Assembly: GCA_028023455.1 (NCBI GenBank)
Contig: JAQFVV010012507.1
Span: 1,304,001-1,368,000 of the forward strand
Length of the DNA stretch: 64,000 nucleotides
Origin: Epiperipatus broadwayi
Taxonomy: Eukaryota; Onychophora; Udeonychophora; Euonychophora; Peripatidae
Direction: 5' to 3'
The notes beneath the pieces were generated by a model, which did not search any database, was not told the origin of the DNA, and saw only the letters and a list, made by a program, of their open reading frames with translations. The translations under genes were made by a program, and so were the position numbers. This document shows, in pieces, positions 24,798-36,110 of this stretch (positions within the stretch are counted from its first letter, which is position 1; each line of letters opens with the position of its first letter).

Positions 24798-26519
24798 GTG
24801 ATGATCACACATACTGCGGTCACACATATAAATATTAAACATTCACAGAATATTAAATATCATGTTTGATAAAAGAAAAAAGAAAAAAAGAGCGAGTTTA
24901 GAAAATTTACAGAACAAAGAAATGTTTCAATTAATTAAAAAAGAGAGGGAATTAGAATCAAAAAGATTCTTATCTTTTACTCTCCAAAGTTCGGATTTTG
25001 GTGAAATTAAAATGTAAAATTAGAAATATTGGAGGTGTACATTAAAAATAAAGTGATAAAGGAATATAAATCAAATGCAAGTTAGAATCTGATTTTGAAA
25101 GAAAGTAAAGTTTAAAAAACCTTAAATAGCGTGCAAAACATAGAAAGTTAAACATGATCAAAAGATAAGGATCTGGATTTTAAAGTACACATTTGACAAT
25201 AAACAAAATGCATGTATGGAGTGTATTTGAAGCAGAATATAGACAGCAATAATAAATGATTGTCTATACTTAAATAAAAAAAAGAGAGAAAAACGTATTA
25301 AAATTTGTGTAATTAAATGAAAAAATATTGAAATAAATAAATGTACATAGTGCTACTAGATTGGGTAAAACAAATTTACATATGGCCGAAGGCATAGTAA
25401 GAAAGGTGTGAATGAAAGTGAAAACAAAGGATCGGAAGGACAAAGGCTGGTGGAATTTTTTTAATTAAAAAAAAAAGTTTTCAGGAGAGATTAGAGCTAG
25501 AGACTTCGTGTTGAGAGGGTGGTAAAACACAGCTCCAATAATCAACTGCTATAGTTAACAAATATGACTTTCAACATCAGTGCCTCATCTAGAATGGCTG
25601 GCTAAGGCCATCATGATCACTGGTCGATCAAGACTTACTGTACTAATGGTTCTGGCCAAGATATAACAACTGCTGTCGTAACGCCTGCCAGTGGATTCAT
25701 TTAGTGGCCTTGTCCTTGATGCCTCATCCTTGATGACTTAAATACTGAGAAGCTACACACAACCAAATCTAACCTGCGACCGTCCCTCCTAAAGAGGTGG
25801 ACAAAATCCACGTGACGGTTGGCAAGACGTCGGATAAATTCAGAGACTAAAACCTAGGTAAAGATACATACTATTTTGTTATATATTTCAATGTGCACAT
25901 AGTTTAATTAGACAATGGCCATATGCCTTTTGTGAATGATAAAGACATTCTTGAATTTTTGATAAATACCCAGACTGACGATTTATAAATGTACCATCAT
26001 TTATAATAGTTTTATATGTATTCTTTTCTTTAGCACTATAGATTATAATGTTTTTCATTTCATTTTAATGTGGTTTTTTTTTATATCTCTTTTACAATTA
26101 ATTTATTCTATTAAATCTATTATTTTATTTAAACCTGCATTGTCTCGTTCTTCGCCACTCCAAAAGGGTAGTCTAGTCTAAGGGTGGGAAAAACTATTAT
26201 TCATTTTTTTGATTATTGAATTAACACGTGGAAGTTGGTGGTGCAGTATTTGATCCCGTTAAATTTATAAATCATCCAAGCGCTGTAACTCTGTCAGAAC
26301 TTACAGCAGCCAAGAGACGGTTGGTCGGAAAAATAATCTGGTGCTATATCCGTATAGCATACAGATTCGGTCAAATATGGATATAGACTCGTGTATCTCC
26401 GTATGTTCTCTCTGCTTGAGGTAGCGGAAAGTGGACGGTCTTGAATCATTAGAATTCCCCATTATGCACTCATAAAAGGGAAGTGTAGCCTTCAATCGTC
26501 CCATGCCCGTTACATATTT
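24797..26519 (+). repeat. Left arm: LTR in inverted orientation
   Basis: It starts TGTGATGATCACACATACTG and matches the reverse complement of 32007-33733 over its full length with scattered differences. Homology runs past CCCGTTACA into TATTT, the bases that on the other arm sit directly before the primer-binding site. It stops exactly where that site would begin, and beyond it lies integrase sequence of the opposite strand. If the LTR proper ends at ACA, this arm derives from a 5' LTR rather than a 3' LTR. Confidence 0.85.
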
Positions 26520-26520
26520 G

Positions 26521-27265
26521 CTATTGGGTACCTCATCTAAAATCTCTGGAGAGGCATGGGATATGTTTCCCAAAATGTAGCTGAATGGGTTCAAAACCTG
26601 TGGACTCATTCTTTGCACAATTGATTATGTTTACTATACATGGGGTTTCCTTCACCCACATACAATGGTCATCAGATATATATATACATGAAACAGATGC
26701 CCGAGCTCTCTCATGACCCGTTCACATGGGTTCGACTGAGGATTACGGATCGATGTCAATGTGTGCTTTATTCTGTGTTTAGTAACCCATTTCTTCCACT
26801 CGCGTGACATAAATGGTGTACCGTGATCCGATAAGATCCAAGTAGGAATTCCCACCATCTTAAAATGTTGTTGCTCAAGTGCTTTAATGGTCTGCTTAGC
26901 ATTGGCTTGCATGACTGGATATGCAGCCACCAATTTTGAAAAGAGGTCATACGTAACCAGTAGATACTTCTTATTAAAAGCTGGCAATGGACCATAAAAG
27001 TTGATGGCTAATATATGGTTCGGCTGATCAGTGTATATGGGCTGTAATGATCCTACTCCTGATACATTAGGGGGTTTAGTTCAGGTGCAGGTGTCACATG
27101 TTCTAATAACATTTGCAATGTCATCATGCATTCCTGGCCAGTAGAACCAATGTCTAAGGCAACTCTCCACTTTGTTTCTCCTATAATGCCCATATGTTTC
27201 ATGGACATACTGAATGGTCTGTTTTCTCAAGGCCCTGGTCATGACAATGTGTGTCTGCTTCTTTC
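26521..27265 (-). pseudogene. Integrase domain of gypsy pol (broken)
   Basis: The zinc-binding region (HETYGH...CDTC) is intact up to about 27085; an in-frame stop follows at about 27080. The catalytic core carries GPLP, DLFSK, SDHGTPF (second Asp) and NPCERVMRELG (Glu). The first catalytic Asp, expected two residues before YGPLP, is Asn (codon at 27000-27002). Near 26650 the frame shifts, and a further stretch with STGFEPIQLHFGK, typical of the integrase C-terminal part of this group, continues to the junction with the inverted LTR at 26520. The protein would have catalysed insertion of the element's cDNA; as it stands it cannot. Confidence 0.85.
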
Positions 27266-28307
27266 GCTTGAGCATCCATTGCAAGAGTCCTCCTTTCATG
27301 CAGAAGTGGTTTTGGTCCTGCCATAGGGTGTTTCCCTTTATCTCTGATACAGATTGATGCCATAAATGTTTTATCAATTGTCTGCACTCTAGATCCTTCC
27401 TTTGGTGTTCTTTTAAATTATGCATTTCACTTGCTATCTTGGGTTCTCCATCCATCTCAGTAACTGCGATGTATGCCCCATCACATTTCATGTGTTGACT
27501 CGTTGCTATTGGGTACCGACTAAGCATATCGGCCACAATATTATCCTTCCCACGGCAATACACTACTTTGTAGTTAAACTCTTGTAGGAACAAGCTCCAT
27601 CTCAACAACCTATTGTTAGCCAGAAAACTGTGATTTAGGAACTCAAGACTGCAGTGGTCGGTCAATACCACAATGTCTGATCCAACCAAGTATTGCTGGA
27701 AATTTTTGAACGCCCATATTACCGTGAGAGCCTCCTTCTCCGTAACAGTATAATTAAGTTCCATGCCTTTCAGCAACCGGCTAATAAAACAAAGGACACT
27801 GTGTTGACCTCCCTCCTGTATTTGGAACATCGTGGCTCCTAATCCAAATCCGCTACTATCGGTTTGTATGAAAAAAGTCTTGCTGAAGTCCGGATATGCC
27901 AACGTAACCGTTTCCAAAAAGCCTGCCTTTACTCTCCGAAAGCTCTGTTCATGTTGTTTCCCCCATGTCCATGGTATTTCCTTTTTCAGCAAATGTAATA
28001 GTGGCTCCATGTCCAATGATAACCCTCTATAAAACCGATTATAGAAGTTACATAAACCCAGAAGATGATTTAATGTGTTTTCTGTTCCAGAAGGAGTTGG
28101 AAATTCCTGGATGGCTTCGATCTTCTCCGAGTTTGGTACTATTCCTTTCTCACTAATGATATGGCCCAGGAACTTGACTTCCGTTGCCATTATGTGACTT
28201 TTGTTTAAATTAATCCTGATGCCTTTCCCTTTACATTCATCCAAGAACCCTTCCACATGTTTGAAATGTTCCTCAATATTCTCAGATGCGATGACAATTG
28301 TCCACAT
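27266..28307 (-). pseudogene. Reverse transcriptase C-terminal part and RNase H of gypsy pol
   Basis: A long open frame covers the RT thumb region (KFLGHIISEKGI, NLLGLCNFYNRF-like connection) and then RNase H. The RNase H acidic residues are all visible: TDSS, the Glu in TEKEAL, TDHCSL and DNIVADMLSR. It is followed by a linker and, in the same frame, the integrase zinc finger. Upstream, the frame breaks exactly at the RT active site (about 28297-28308), so this part could not be made as one protein with the RT fingers and palm. RNase H would degrade the RNA strand during cDNA synthesis. Confidence 0.9.
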
Positions 28308-28927
28308 ATATCACAATAAAACTTTATCTTATCATCTAATACTTGATCCAAACATCGGACAAGCCCTGCTCCACTATTTCTCAATCTGAACGGAATCCTA
28401 TTAAAGTTGTATGCATGTCCATCATATCTAAATGCCATGTATTTTTTATCTTTAGGATGTAGTTTGATCTGCCAGTAGCTGGCCGTCAAATCGAACATCG
28501 AAAATACCCGTTTTCCTTTAAATCTTGTGAGTACTTTACTTATAGGGGGTGGAGCATTAATGTCCGGAATAGTTATTTTATTCAGGTGCCGGGCATCCAA
28601 ACATAATCGGATGGATCTATCCTTTTTTCTCACTGTCACAATAGGATTATTAAATGGTGATAAACACTTTGAAATAATCTCCCATTTTAGCATCATATCT
28701 ATCTGTGCCTCAACTTCTTGCTTATATTGGTAGGGTAGCAGGTAAACACGAGCCTGATATGGCTGGTCCCCCATAAGTCTTATCTGATGCTCATAACCTT
28801 GAATGATTCCCGGGACCTCTGAGAATACCACGCTATTCCTCGCGAGAATCTTCCTCAGTCTATCCCTCTGGTCATTATCTATCAACATTGATTTAGCCAC
28901 TATATGTTCCCACCCTATCTCCATCAA
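28290..28927 (-). pseudogene. Reverse transcriptase N-terminal part of gypsy pol
   Basis: Fingers and palm motifs are present: SPFNNPIVTVRKKDRSIRLC, then DARHLNKITIPD, FDLTASYWQIKL (first catalytic Asp), MAFRYDG and a PF-L-NSGAG segment. The second catalytic motif, normally YxDD, is spelled Tyr-Val-Asp-Asn in one frame at 28297-28308. A frameshift at the same point separates it from the downstream frame. A further 1-nt shift in a poly-A run near 28945 separates this part from the protease. The element's polymerase is therefore inactive. Confidence 0.9.
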
Positions 28928-29370
28928 TGCGTTCTGTGCAAGAATTTTTTCCTGATAAACCCCTCTATCATCTTGGTTTTTTTCACAAAGTTTAGCCGTG
29001 CGCCATTTATCTCAGTATAGCCCTGTTTATAGTTCAGTATGCATCCCACCTTGTGCATGAAATCGGAACCTAACACAAGGTCATGGATCAACCCATCCAA
29101 GATCACCAATACAGGGTCAAACCTTTCTCCTGTGATATCTATCCTTACATAGACCTGTTGGGACTCCAGTTTTACTCTTTTTCCGTTCACCAACAGTACC
29201 TGAACCGATTTTAATGGCAGCATTCTGAGTTCTGCGCAGCCATCCTTTAACCTGCCAAACATTTCCTGAGACATAATAGAGATCTGACTTCCCGAATCGA
29301 ATAGTGCATTGACCACCAGTCCTTCCATTTTGATCGTTAATTTTGGACATAACTGGAGAGCCATTTCCAA
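28924..29370 (-). pseudogene. Aspartic protease of gypsy element
   Basis: About 148 codons form a single-Asp retropepsin-like fold. LFDSGSQISIMS carries the active-site Asp-Ser-Gly (Asp codon at 29296-29298), and further on LVLGSDFMHKVGC matches the second conserved hydrophobic-Gly stretch. It lies in the same frame as gag upstream. A poly-A frameshift near 28945 separates it from RT. Retropepsins cut the Gag-Pol precursor as a dimer. Confidence 0.85.
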
Positions 29371-30603
29371 TGTTTCTCTCTCTTCCCCATAACCTAGGTT
29401 TGATACTTGTACCTGCTGCTATTTTCCTCTCCCTTTGGCCTCCTGAAGCTCTACTCGGTCTCTACTGTGGTCCAATGCAATCAACAGTTCCGCCATCTGT
29501 TCCACTGACTCTTTAATCTCTGTACTGATTAGAGTTTATTCAATATCCTTTGGAAACCCAGGCCTAATTATCCAGAGTATTTGTGTCTCAGATAATGGAT
29601 TTGCAGTCATCATTCATAACTTAGCCACTTGGCGATGGAAGAATGTTACAAATGATTCCTCCGGTCTCCATTTATCCTGTTTTATTCATTGTAACATATC
29701 TTCTTGGAGTTCCTCACTCCAATAACTGGTCTCCAATGCTTTATAATATCCTGCAAATGTGATGGGTTTCTGGAACAGTGAGTTCCACAAGACTTGTGAT
29801 TCACCCTGCAAATGGCTACAGGTGACTGCTATCTTGGCCTCCTCACTTATTCCACCGAATTTGAAGTACCATTCTAGGCTGTTCAAATGTTCCATCGGGC
29901 TTTCTCCAGGGTTTCCAGTGAAGACTTGGATCTTCAGAAATTGGTGGAAGCCCACAGGATAATCCATGCAATTTCCAGATCCCATAATTCTACACTCTCC
30001 ACTGGTTCTTGGTCCTATGTCCTCTATGTTGGCATTGGTGCTGCTATTGGCTGACCTCTTTATACTCTCTTCAACTTTTGTATTTAACCCTGCTACTACC
30101 TTTGCCACCTGACTTAAATTCTGTATGCTCACCATCATCATTCTATGATCCTCCACTCTAACTACCTCCACCTCTTCATCTAACTGTCTTATCTCCCTTT
30201 CTGGTCACCCTATGTTCTTTTCCCAATCAAATTCTGCTAACTCTCTACCTCTATCCTCAACTATTTCTGATTCCTCATATGCACATGGCCCCATACTCCT
30301 TTGTTCATCCCTCTTAATCTCTTAGTGAAATCCATCCCATGTGTCATTAGCCTTTGATTGCTGGATGACCTCATTTCTTATTTCTTCCCTGACTTCAGCC
30401 CATCTTTTCTGATGCTCTATCTCTACCTTTACCCTCCATTCTTCTATCCTTTTCTCTTGTCTGTCCACAAATTCTTTCATGAATTGCTCTTGCTCTGTCC
30501 TCATTTGCTTTAACATATCCATGATATTACCAATGGCTATTGTATCCTTTACTTTCATCTCCTCTCCATTCCCTTCTTTTACTTTCTTTTCTGGAAGTTC
30601 CAT
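29371..30603 (-). pseudogene. gag of gypsy element, with in-frame stops
   Basis: A single frame runs from the Met at 30603 down to the protease but is broken by stops, including those at about 30322, 30210, 29686, 29623, 29535 and 29423. The N-terminal part (30603-30322) is charged and likely coiled-coil. The middle (30171-29686) contains a retrotransposon-Gag-type core: FTGNPGESPMEHLNSLEWYF, a helical stretch ending in an LW residue pair, and an FAGYYKALETSY segment. No CCHC knuckle could be found. Gag would form the cytoplasmic particle. Confidence 0.8.
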
Positions 30604-31988
30604 TTTGGCTTGAGCCCTTGTTCACATAAATATGATTTTTATTTAACTTTCTTTATATCTGGACTGATTATTCCTACTATTGACCTCTTCTATCTAGACT
30701 TATACCCAACTTCCTTCGACTGACTTTATGTTTTCTCACTTTGATTAACTTTTAATTTCTTAGTTGTCTATCAATCAGCATTCAGATTGCTAGCCAACCC
30801 AAACATCCGTACTCTGGTTCATACTAATGGTTCATCTTCTTATTCGCCTGCCTTAGATTCGCCCGACTGCCTGTCCACCTTGATGATTGTCCTCTATTTT
30901 TCCTACTCGTCTACCTCTGACCCCTATACTTCAATCAAATGATGCATTTATATATTCTTTTAAATGTAACTTACTTAAACACTATACTTGTTCTTCTGTT
31001 AACGATATACATATAAATTCGTTTTATTTGACTGTGTCTCCACCCTTCCGATATATATATTTTTCTACTCCTACATTTACAAAATTCGGCCACTTAAGGT
31101 TTCTGCTGTTTTAAACAAGATCATACACATATATATATATATTTACTTCTCTTACACATGCGACTATTCTAGAATCACACATATATATTTTTCTCCACTT
31201 AACTAAAATATGCGCCAATACTTATAGTTTCTTTAATTAACTTATACACGCGAATTTCCTTTATCATTAAAATATTTTATTTTCCGCTTAACTGGGACAC
31301 GTTATTATTTATTCACACATATATATATTTCTTCATTTAACTTAGTTTCGACTATTTTAATCATTTAACCTTTATAACTACAATATTACTGAAACTGTTT
31401 CACTATTTCAAACTTAACTATTTTATGTTTTCGTTAATTAATTACATCCAGATAATCTATATCCGATCACTATAATTATAGCTGAATACATTTTATTATA
31501 CGATTATGAAATCACACACACATTTATCTATTCTTTATCTTTACTGGGCTATGCGGCTACTATATATATATATTTATTATTTATCGTAAACTTTCATGAA
31601 ACTTTGTGTTATTCTCTTTCTTTAAAAATGATTTATATTACATTACAGCGATCATTTGATATAATTAGTTATTTGTTCGTTACAACTTGTGTAATTATTC
31701 TTGTCTCAGATTATCCCTCACTACGCATTTCAAAACTTTCATAATACTAACAAAAAAAAAATTCCCCCTCTTTCTATTCTTTGTACACATTTGACGTGAA
31801 ACGCTCGTATAGAGTATCATAAAATAAAACTTATCCTTTTCGTCTTTGCTTCTCACCACTTTAACTTATAACACTAATTTTATATGTTTGCAAACACATA
31901 TATTAAAACAATTTTTTATTTTAGAAAATATTTATGTCATCTTATAAAATTAATTAACACGTGATCATTAATTGCACAGCTTTACATA
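30604..31988 (-). other. Untranslated leader of the gypsy element
   Basis: About 1.38 kb lies between the primer-binding site and the first Met of gag, without a supported frame. It is rich in short (TA)n and ACACATATATA-like runs. The plus-strand frame at 30887-31114 looks like chance. Confidence 0.6.
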
Positions 31989-32006
31989 TCCCGGAACTGG
32001 CCCCCA
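31989..32006 (-). promoter_or_regulatory. Candidate primer-binding site of gypsy element
   Basis: On the minus strand TGGGGGCCAGTTCCGGGA follows the LTR by a few bases and starts with the obligatory TGG (complement of tRNA CCA). I cannot name the tRNA with confidence. Confidence 0.5.
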
Positions 32007-33733
32007 AAATATTTAACGGGCACGGGACGATCGAAGACTACACTTCCCTTTTATGAATTCATAATGGGGAATTCTAATAATTCAAGATCGTCCACTTTCC
32101 GCTACCTCAAGCAGAGAGAACATACGGACATACACGAGTCTATATCCATATTTGACCGAATCTGTATGCTATATGGATATAGCACCAGATTATTTTTCCC
32201 GACCAACCGTCTCTTGACTGCTGTAAGATCTGACAGAGTTACAGTGCTTGGATGATTTATAAATTTAACGGAATCAAATACTGCACCACCAACTTCCATG
32301 TGTTAATGCAATAATCAAAAAAATGAATAATAGTTTTTCCCACCCTTAGACTAGACTACCCTTTTGGAGTGGCGAAGAATGAGACAAGGCAGGTTTAAAT
32401 AAAATAATAGATTTAATAGAATAAATTAATCGTAAAAGAGATGTAAAAAAAAACACATTAACATGAAAAGAAAAACATATTATAATCTATAGTGCTAAAG
32501 AAAAGAATACATATAAAACTATTATAAATGATGGTACATTTATAAATCGTCAGTCTGGGTATTTATCAAAAAATTCAAGAATGTCTTTATCATTCACAAA
32601 AGGCATGTGGCCATTGTCTAATTAAACTATGTGCACATTGAAATATATAACAAAATAGTATGTATCTTTACCTAGGTTTTAGTCTCTGAATTTATCCGAC
32701 GTCTTGCCAACCGTCATGTGGATTTTCTTCACTTCTTTAGGAGGGATGGTCACAGGTTAGACTTGGTTGTGTGTAGCTTCTCAGTGTTTAAGTCATCAAG
32801 GATGAGGCATCAAGGACAAGGCCACTAAATGAATCCACCGTCAGGCGCTATGACGGCAGTTGTTATATCTTGGCCAGAACCATTAGTACAGTAAGTCCGG
32901 ATCGACCAGCGATCACGATGGCCTTAGCCAGCCATTCTAGATGAGGCACCGATGTTGAAAGTCATAATTGTTAACTATAGTGGTTGATTATTGGAGCTGT
33001 GTTTTACCACCCTCTCAACACAAAGTCTTTAGCTCTAATCTCTCCTGAAAACTTTTTTTTAATTAAAAAAATTCCACCAGCCTTTGTCCTTCCGATCCTT
33101 TGTTTTCACTTTCATTCACACCTTTCTTACTATGCCTTCGGCCATATGTAAATTTGTTTTACCCAATCTAGTAGCACTATGTACATTTATTTATTTCAAT
33201 ATTTTTTAATTTAATTACACAGATTTTAATACGTTTTTCTCTCTTTTTTTTTATTTAAGTTTAGACAATCATTTATTATTGCTGTCTATATTCTGCTTCA
33301 AATACACTCCATACATGCATTTCGTTTATCGTCAAATGTGTACTTTAAAACCCAGATCCTTATCTTTTGATCATGTTTAACTTTCTATGTTTCGCACGCT
33401 ATTTAAGGTTTTTTAAACTTTACTTTCTTTCAAAATCAGATTCTAACTTGCATTTGATTTATATTCCTTTATCACTTTATTTTTAACGTACACCTCCAAT
33501 ATTTCTAATTTTACATTTTAATTTCACCAAAATCCGAACTTTGGAGGGTAAAAGATAAGAATCTTTTTGATTCTAATTCCCTCTCTTTTTTAATTAATTG
33601 AAACATTTCTTTGTTCTGTAAATTTTCTAAGCTCGCTCTTTTTTCTTTTTTATTTATTTTATCAAACATGATATTTAATATTCTGTGACTGTTTAATATT
33701 TATATGTGTGCTGCAGTATGTGCGATCATCACA
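32007..33733 (-). repeat. Right arm: 5' LTR of the gypsy element
   Basis: On the minus strand it starts TGTGATGATCGCACATACTG and runs to AAATATTT before the primer-binding site. It is the correctly oriented 5' LTR for the minus-strand gag-pol. It is about 1.73 kb and matches the left arm in inverted orientation. It also holds, on the strand antisense to gag-pol, a frame of about 45 conserved codons (32064 onward). Confidence 0.85.
32064..32255 (+). CDS. Antisense frame in the gypsy LTR (unknown)
   Basis: This 63-codon frame runs opposite to the element's genes. The other arm holds the same frame (minus strand, within 26301-26483), with about four changes in 45 residues before a frameshift. 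Conserved features are an STFRYLKQREHT stretch and an IFDRICMLYGYSTRLFF stretch. No family is recognised. It may be fortuitous. Confidence 0.2.
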   Translation: MGNSNNSRSSTFRYLKQREHTDIHESISIFDRICMLYGYSTRLFFPTNRLLTAVRSDRVTVLG

Positions 33734-33879
33734 ATATATATATATATATGTACCAGGTCATTAAGGATAAAAAATATTAGAAGGGTAATTGATTCTACTT
33801 CATACCAGCTCTGGTTTCAAAAGACAGGAGCTTTGAATGGATTTAAAATTTAAAATGATAGACTCAGTTTAAAATTAAA
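33734..33879. other. (TA)n flank and short AT-rich spacer
   Basis: A (TA)n tract directly follows the gypsy arm (33734-33751). Nothing else is recognised. Confidence 0.5.
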
Positions 33880-34280
33880 AAAAGGCATATATGCAGAAAT
33901 TAGAAATTGTGAAAGAGTATATTGAAATTGGTTATAATGGAAAAGAAATTTTAAAAAAATGTATATTCACTTTCTTGAATCTTTACTATTCTTCCATCCT
34001 ATATTTAGTTCATCATTTAACTTATATTTATTCAATATCGTATATACTTCAGCTGAATGTGGTATTGAAATCCATCTCTTAACTTTATCTATTATCTTAT
34101 TCTTGTCTTTTTTATAATTACATGTAACTAATTTAATTAGTTCATTATAGGATAGTCAGGGAAAAGTGCAACTGAAAAAGCTAAAGAACATAATAGGGCA
34201 ATAAAAAGAAAAGATAATAAATCTTGACCATATGATCATTATTTAGAAAAATGTCATATAATTAATTGTGAGAAAATATA
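33880..34280 (+). pseudogene. GIY-YIG endonuclease relic of a Penelope-like element
   Basis: A stop-ridden frame at about 34118-34275 fits the C-terminal GIY-YIG domain of PLE proteins. An ITCN start is followed by FIIG in place of YIG, then SGKSATEKAKEHNRAIKRKD with the Arg/Lys-rich helix and the EH pair, and then DHYLEKCHIINCEK. A frame just upstream (33891-34082) has a GY-containing helix that could be the linker before the domain, but this is weak. The RT part is not seen. This copy differs clearly from the PLE at 59.5-63.0 kb, so it represents another subfamily. Confidence 0.6.
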
Positions 34281-34358
34281 AAGGTAATAAAGTATAATAA
34301 AAATTTTAAAGTAAGAAAATATGAAACAGTATATATACAAGAAAACATAGATAAATTT

Positions 34359-34751
34359 ATTAATATGGTAAATGGTTTGATAAATTTGGGAGGAAATGGT
34401 CGTTATTAGATAACTGGAAGCTTTAATATAAATGAAGGTATAGGTATGTATAGATGTATATGTATAGACAGGAATTGTTTGTTTGAAGATAGATAGTAAT
34501 TTTAAGGTATAAAAAAGATGAATAAGAGAATGCATAAAGGATATATATATATATATATTAATAGGGTCAATAGATCAATAAAATTGGGAGGGAAGTTGTC
34601 AATGTTAGAAAATTGGAAGCTGCAATGTATATGAATATATATGTACATATATGTCTTGATAGTATAAGATGGGAATTAGTTGTTAGTTTGATGATAAATA
34701 GTAGGTATAAGGTAGAAAAAGATGAATAAGATGAATGTATAATGGAAGTAT
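34359..34751. repeat. Two diverged direct repeats of about 190 bp
   Basis: Segments starting near 34359 and 34557 share TTGGGAGG, GAAAATTGGAAGCT-like and AAAAAGATGAATAAGA stretches in the same order, separated by a (TA)n run. Confidence 0.6.
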
Positions 34752-35571
34752 ATATATTTGTGTAAATTTATATTAAAAAAATATTTTTTTATTTTTTCAT
34801 GAGTTTATTTCTAATGATGACCACTAGAGAGTGTATAAAGCTGTAAAACATTTATTGTCACATAATTGGTTTTAAAAATGGCTGCTTGGAAAGGTTTATA
34901 TGTGAACACAAATTGATTTGATGATATTAAATTAAATTGAATACAAATGAGTTGTCTACTATTTTGAATTATTTATAATTCAATTAAATGAAAATAATAA
35001 TTATAACAATAATAATAATGATAATAAATAAATGATAAAAAATGGAAATCGACTAAAGAGTACATTTTTATTTTTATTTAATCATATTAATTAATATACT
35101 TCTATTACAAATAAACAATAAATTATAACATCAATATTACTACATTAAATATTAATCATTTTAATGATAGAGAGATCATTTTTAAGATCTAAGAGTGTTA
35201 AAAATTAAAATTCTAGAATAAAAATAATTAAGAAAATATGATGCATTGGTAAATCACCAGACAATAATTAAATTTGACTTCTTAGATCTCATTGTCTAAT
35301 TGCTCAATTTTATATGTATTCAGAATTTCAATAATAAAATATCAATTGAAAGTATACATTTATTAATATATTCACTATATAAACTCTGACAATCACAAGA
35401 CATACATAATACTATTAAAATGATTAACTAATTTGTATATGTAATATATTTACTTTTATATATTACTGAAAAGTTACTTTAATACCAATGCAGTTAAAAT
35501 AAAATATTATATGATCTATTGATATATATTATCACTACCAGTCATTTATAAGTGATTATGGTTAAATCACA
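34752..35571. other. AT-rich stretch, no supported gene
   Basis: No motif, repeat border or RNA gene is recognised. Confidence 0.5.
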
Positions 35572-36110
35572 GAGGCAAAACTCTTCATACAATAGCACCA
35601 CTCAGTAGGAGCCATAGTAATCAATGGATGCAGGAAGATTTGTGCATAAAAGTTTTGCTCTATGAGCAACAACTTGTGTGAGCATAAAGAATGGTGATCA
35701 TATGATGTTTGATGATTTAATACCAATCCTGCTTAATAGGATTATGGTCTCTATGACTATTAAAGAACCAAAGACACCAAAAAGTATGGGTGCTGAACTC
35801 AGTTCAGATTTATACAACTATACAAGCTAATGAGCTTAGCTTGAAAACATTATTGTGTTTTTATTTTGGTCTCAAAGCTTCATAGTTAGATAAAAAAGTA
35901 AAAGGTTGCTGTTGAAGGGTTGCACTAGATCTTAAGATCTAGGTGCAGTGCTCTCAGATCCAAGGCTCTGATGAAAGCCACAAGTTAGAAACTATTCTGG
36001 GGATATTGGATGGGTAGGCACTAAATAGAGATTTTATGCACAAACCTTTTTACATCCATTGATTATTCTAGCTTGCATGAGTGGCACTTCTGTATGGAGA
36101 GTTTTGCCTC
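35572..36110. mobile_element. MITE-like inverted-repeat element, copy A
   Basis: The left end GAGGCAAAACTCTTCATAC and right end GTATGGAGAGTTTTGCCTC are inverted repeats that extend imperfectly for about 80 bp. Each arm includes a CAATGGATG / CATCCATTG segment. The 0.4-kb interior has no coding frame and is shared with the copy at 57580-58116. It is a non-autonomous DNA-transposon-like unit; the transposase source and target duplication are not identified. Confidence 0.7.

Larger units (their letters stand above)
24797..33733 (-). mobile_element. Decayed Ty3/gypsy-type retrotransposon with inverted LTR ends
   Basis: The element reads on the minus strand: 5' LTR (33733-32007), primer-binding site, leader, gag, protease, reverse transcriptase, RNase H and integrase, down to 26521. 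There it joins abruptly to a second LTR in the opposite orientation (24797-26519). The outer ends therefore form inverted repeats of about 1.72 kb instead of the normal direct LTRs. Both outer ends abut TA-rich tracts. The end of pol, the polypurine tract and a correctly oriented 3' LTR are missing. Stops, frameshifts and altered catalytic residues show the element is dead. The LTR termini (TGTGATGATC) are unlike those of the TGTAACG family in this window. Confidence 0.85.

Noticed and set aside
27126-28733. Plus-strand frames opposite the gypsy pol
   Set aside because: Shadows of the minus-strand pol frame, without domains or support of their own.
24797-33733. A DNA transposon (Ginger-like) with long terminal inverted repeats and a gypsy-type integrase
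   Set aside because: The unit also holds gag, protease, RT and RNase H, plus a primer-binding site beside a normal 5' LTR, so a rearranged retrotransposon explains it better.
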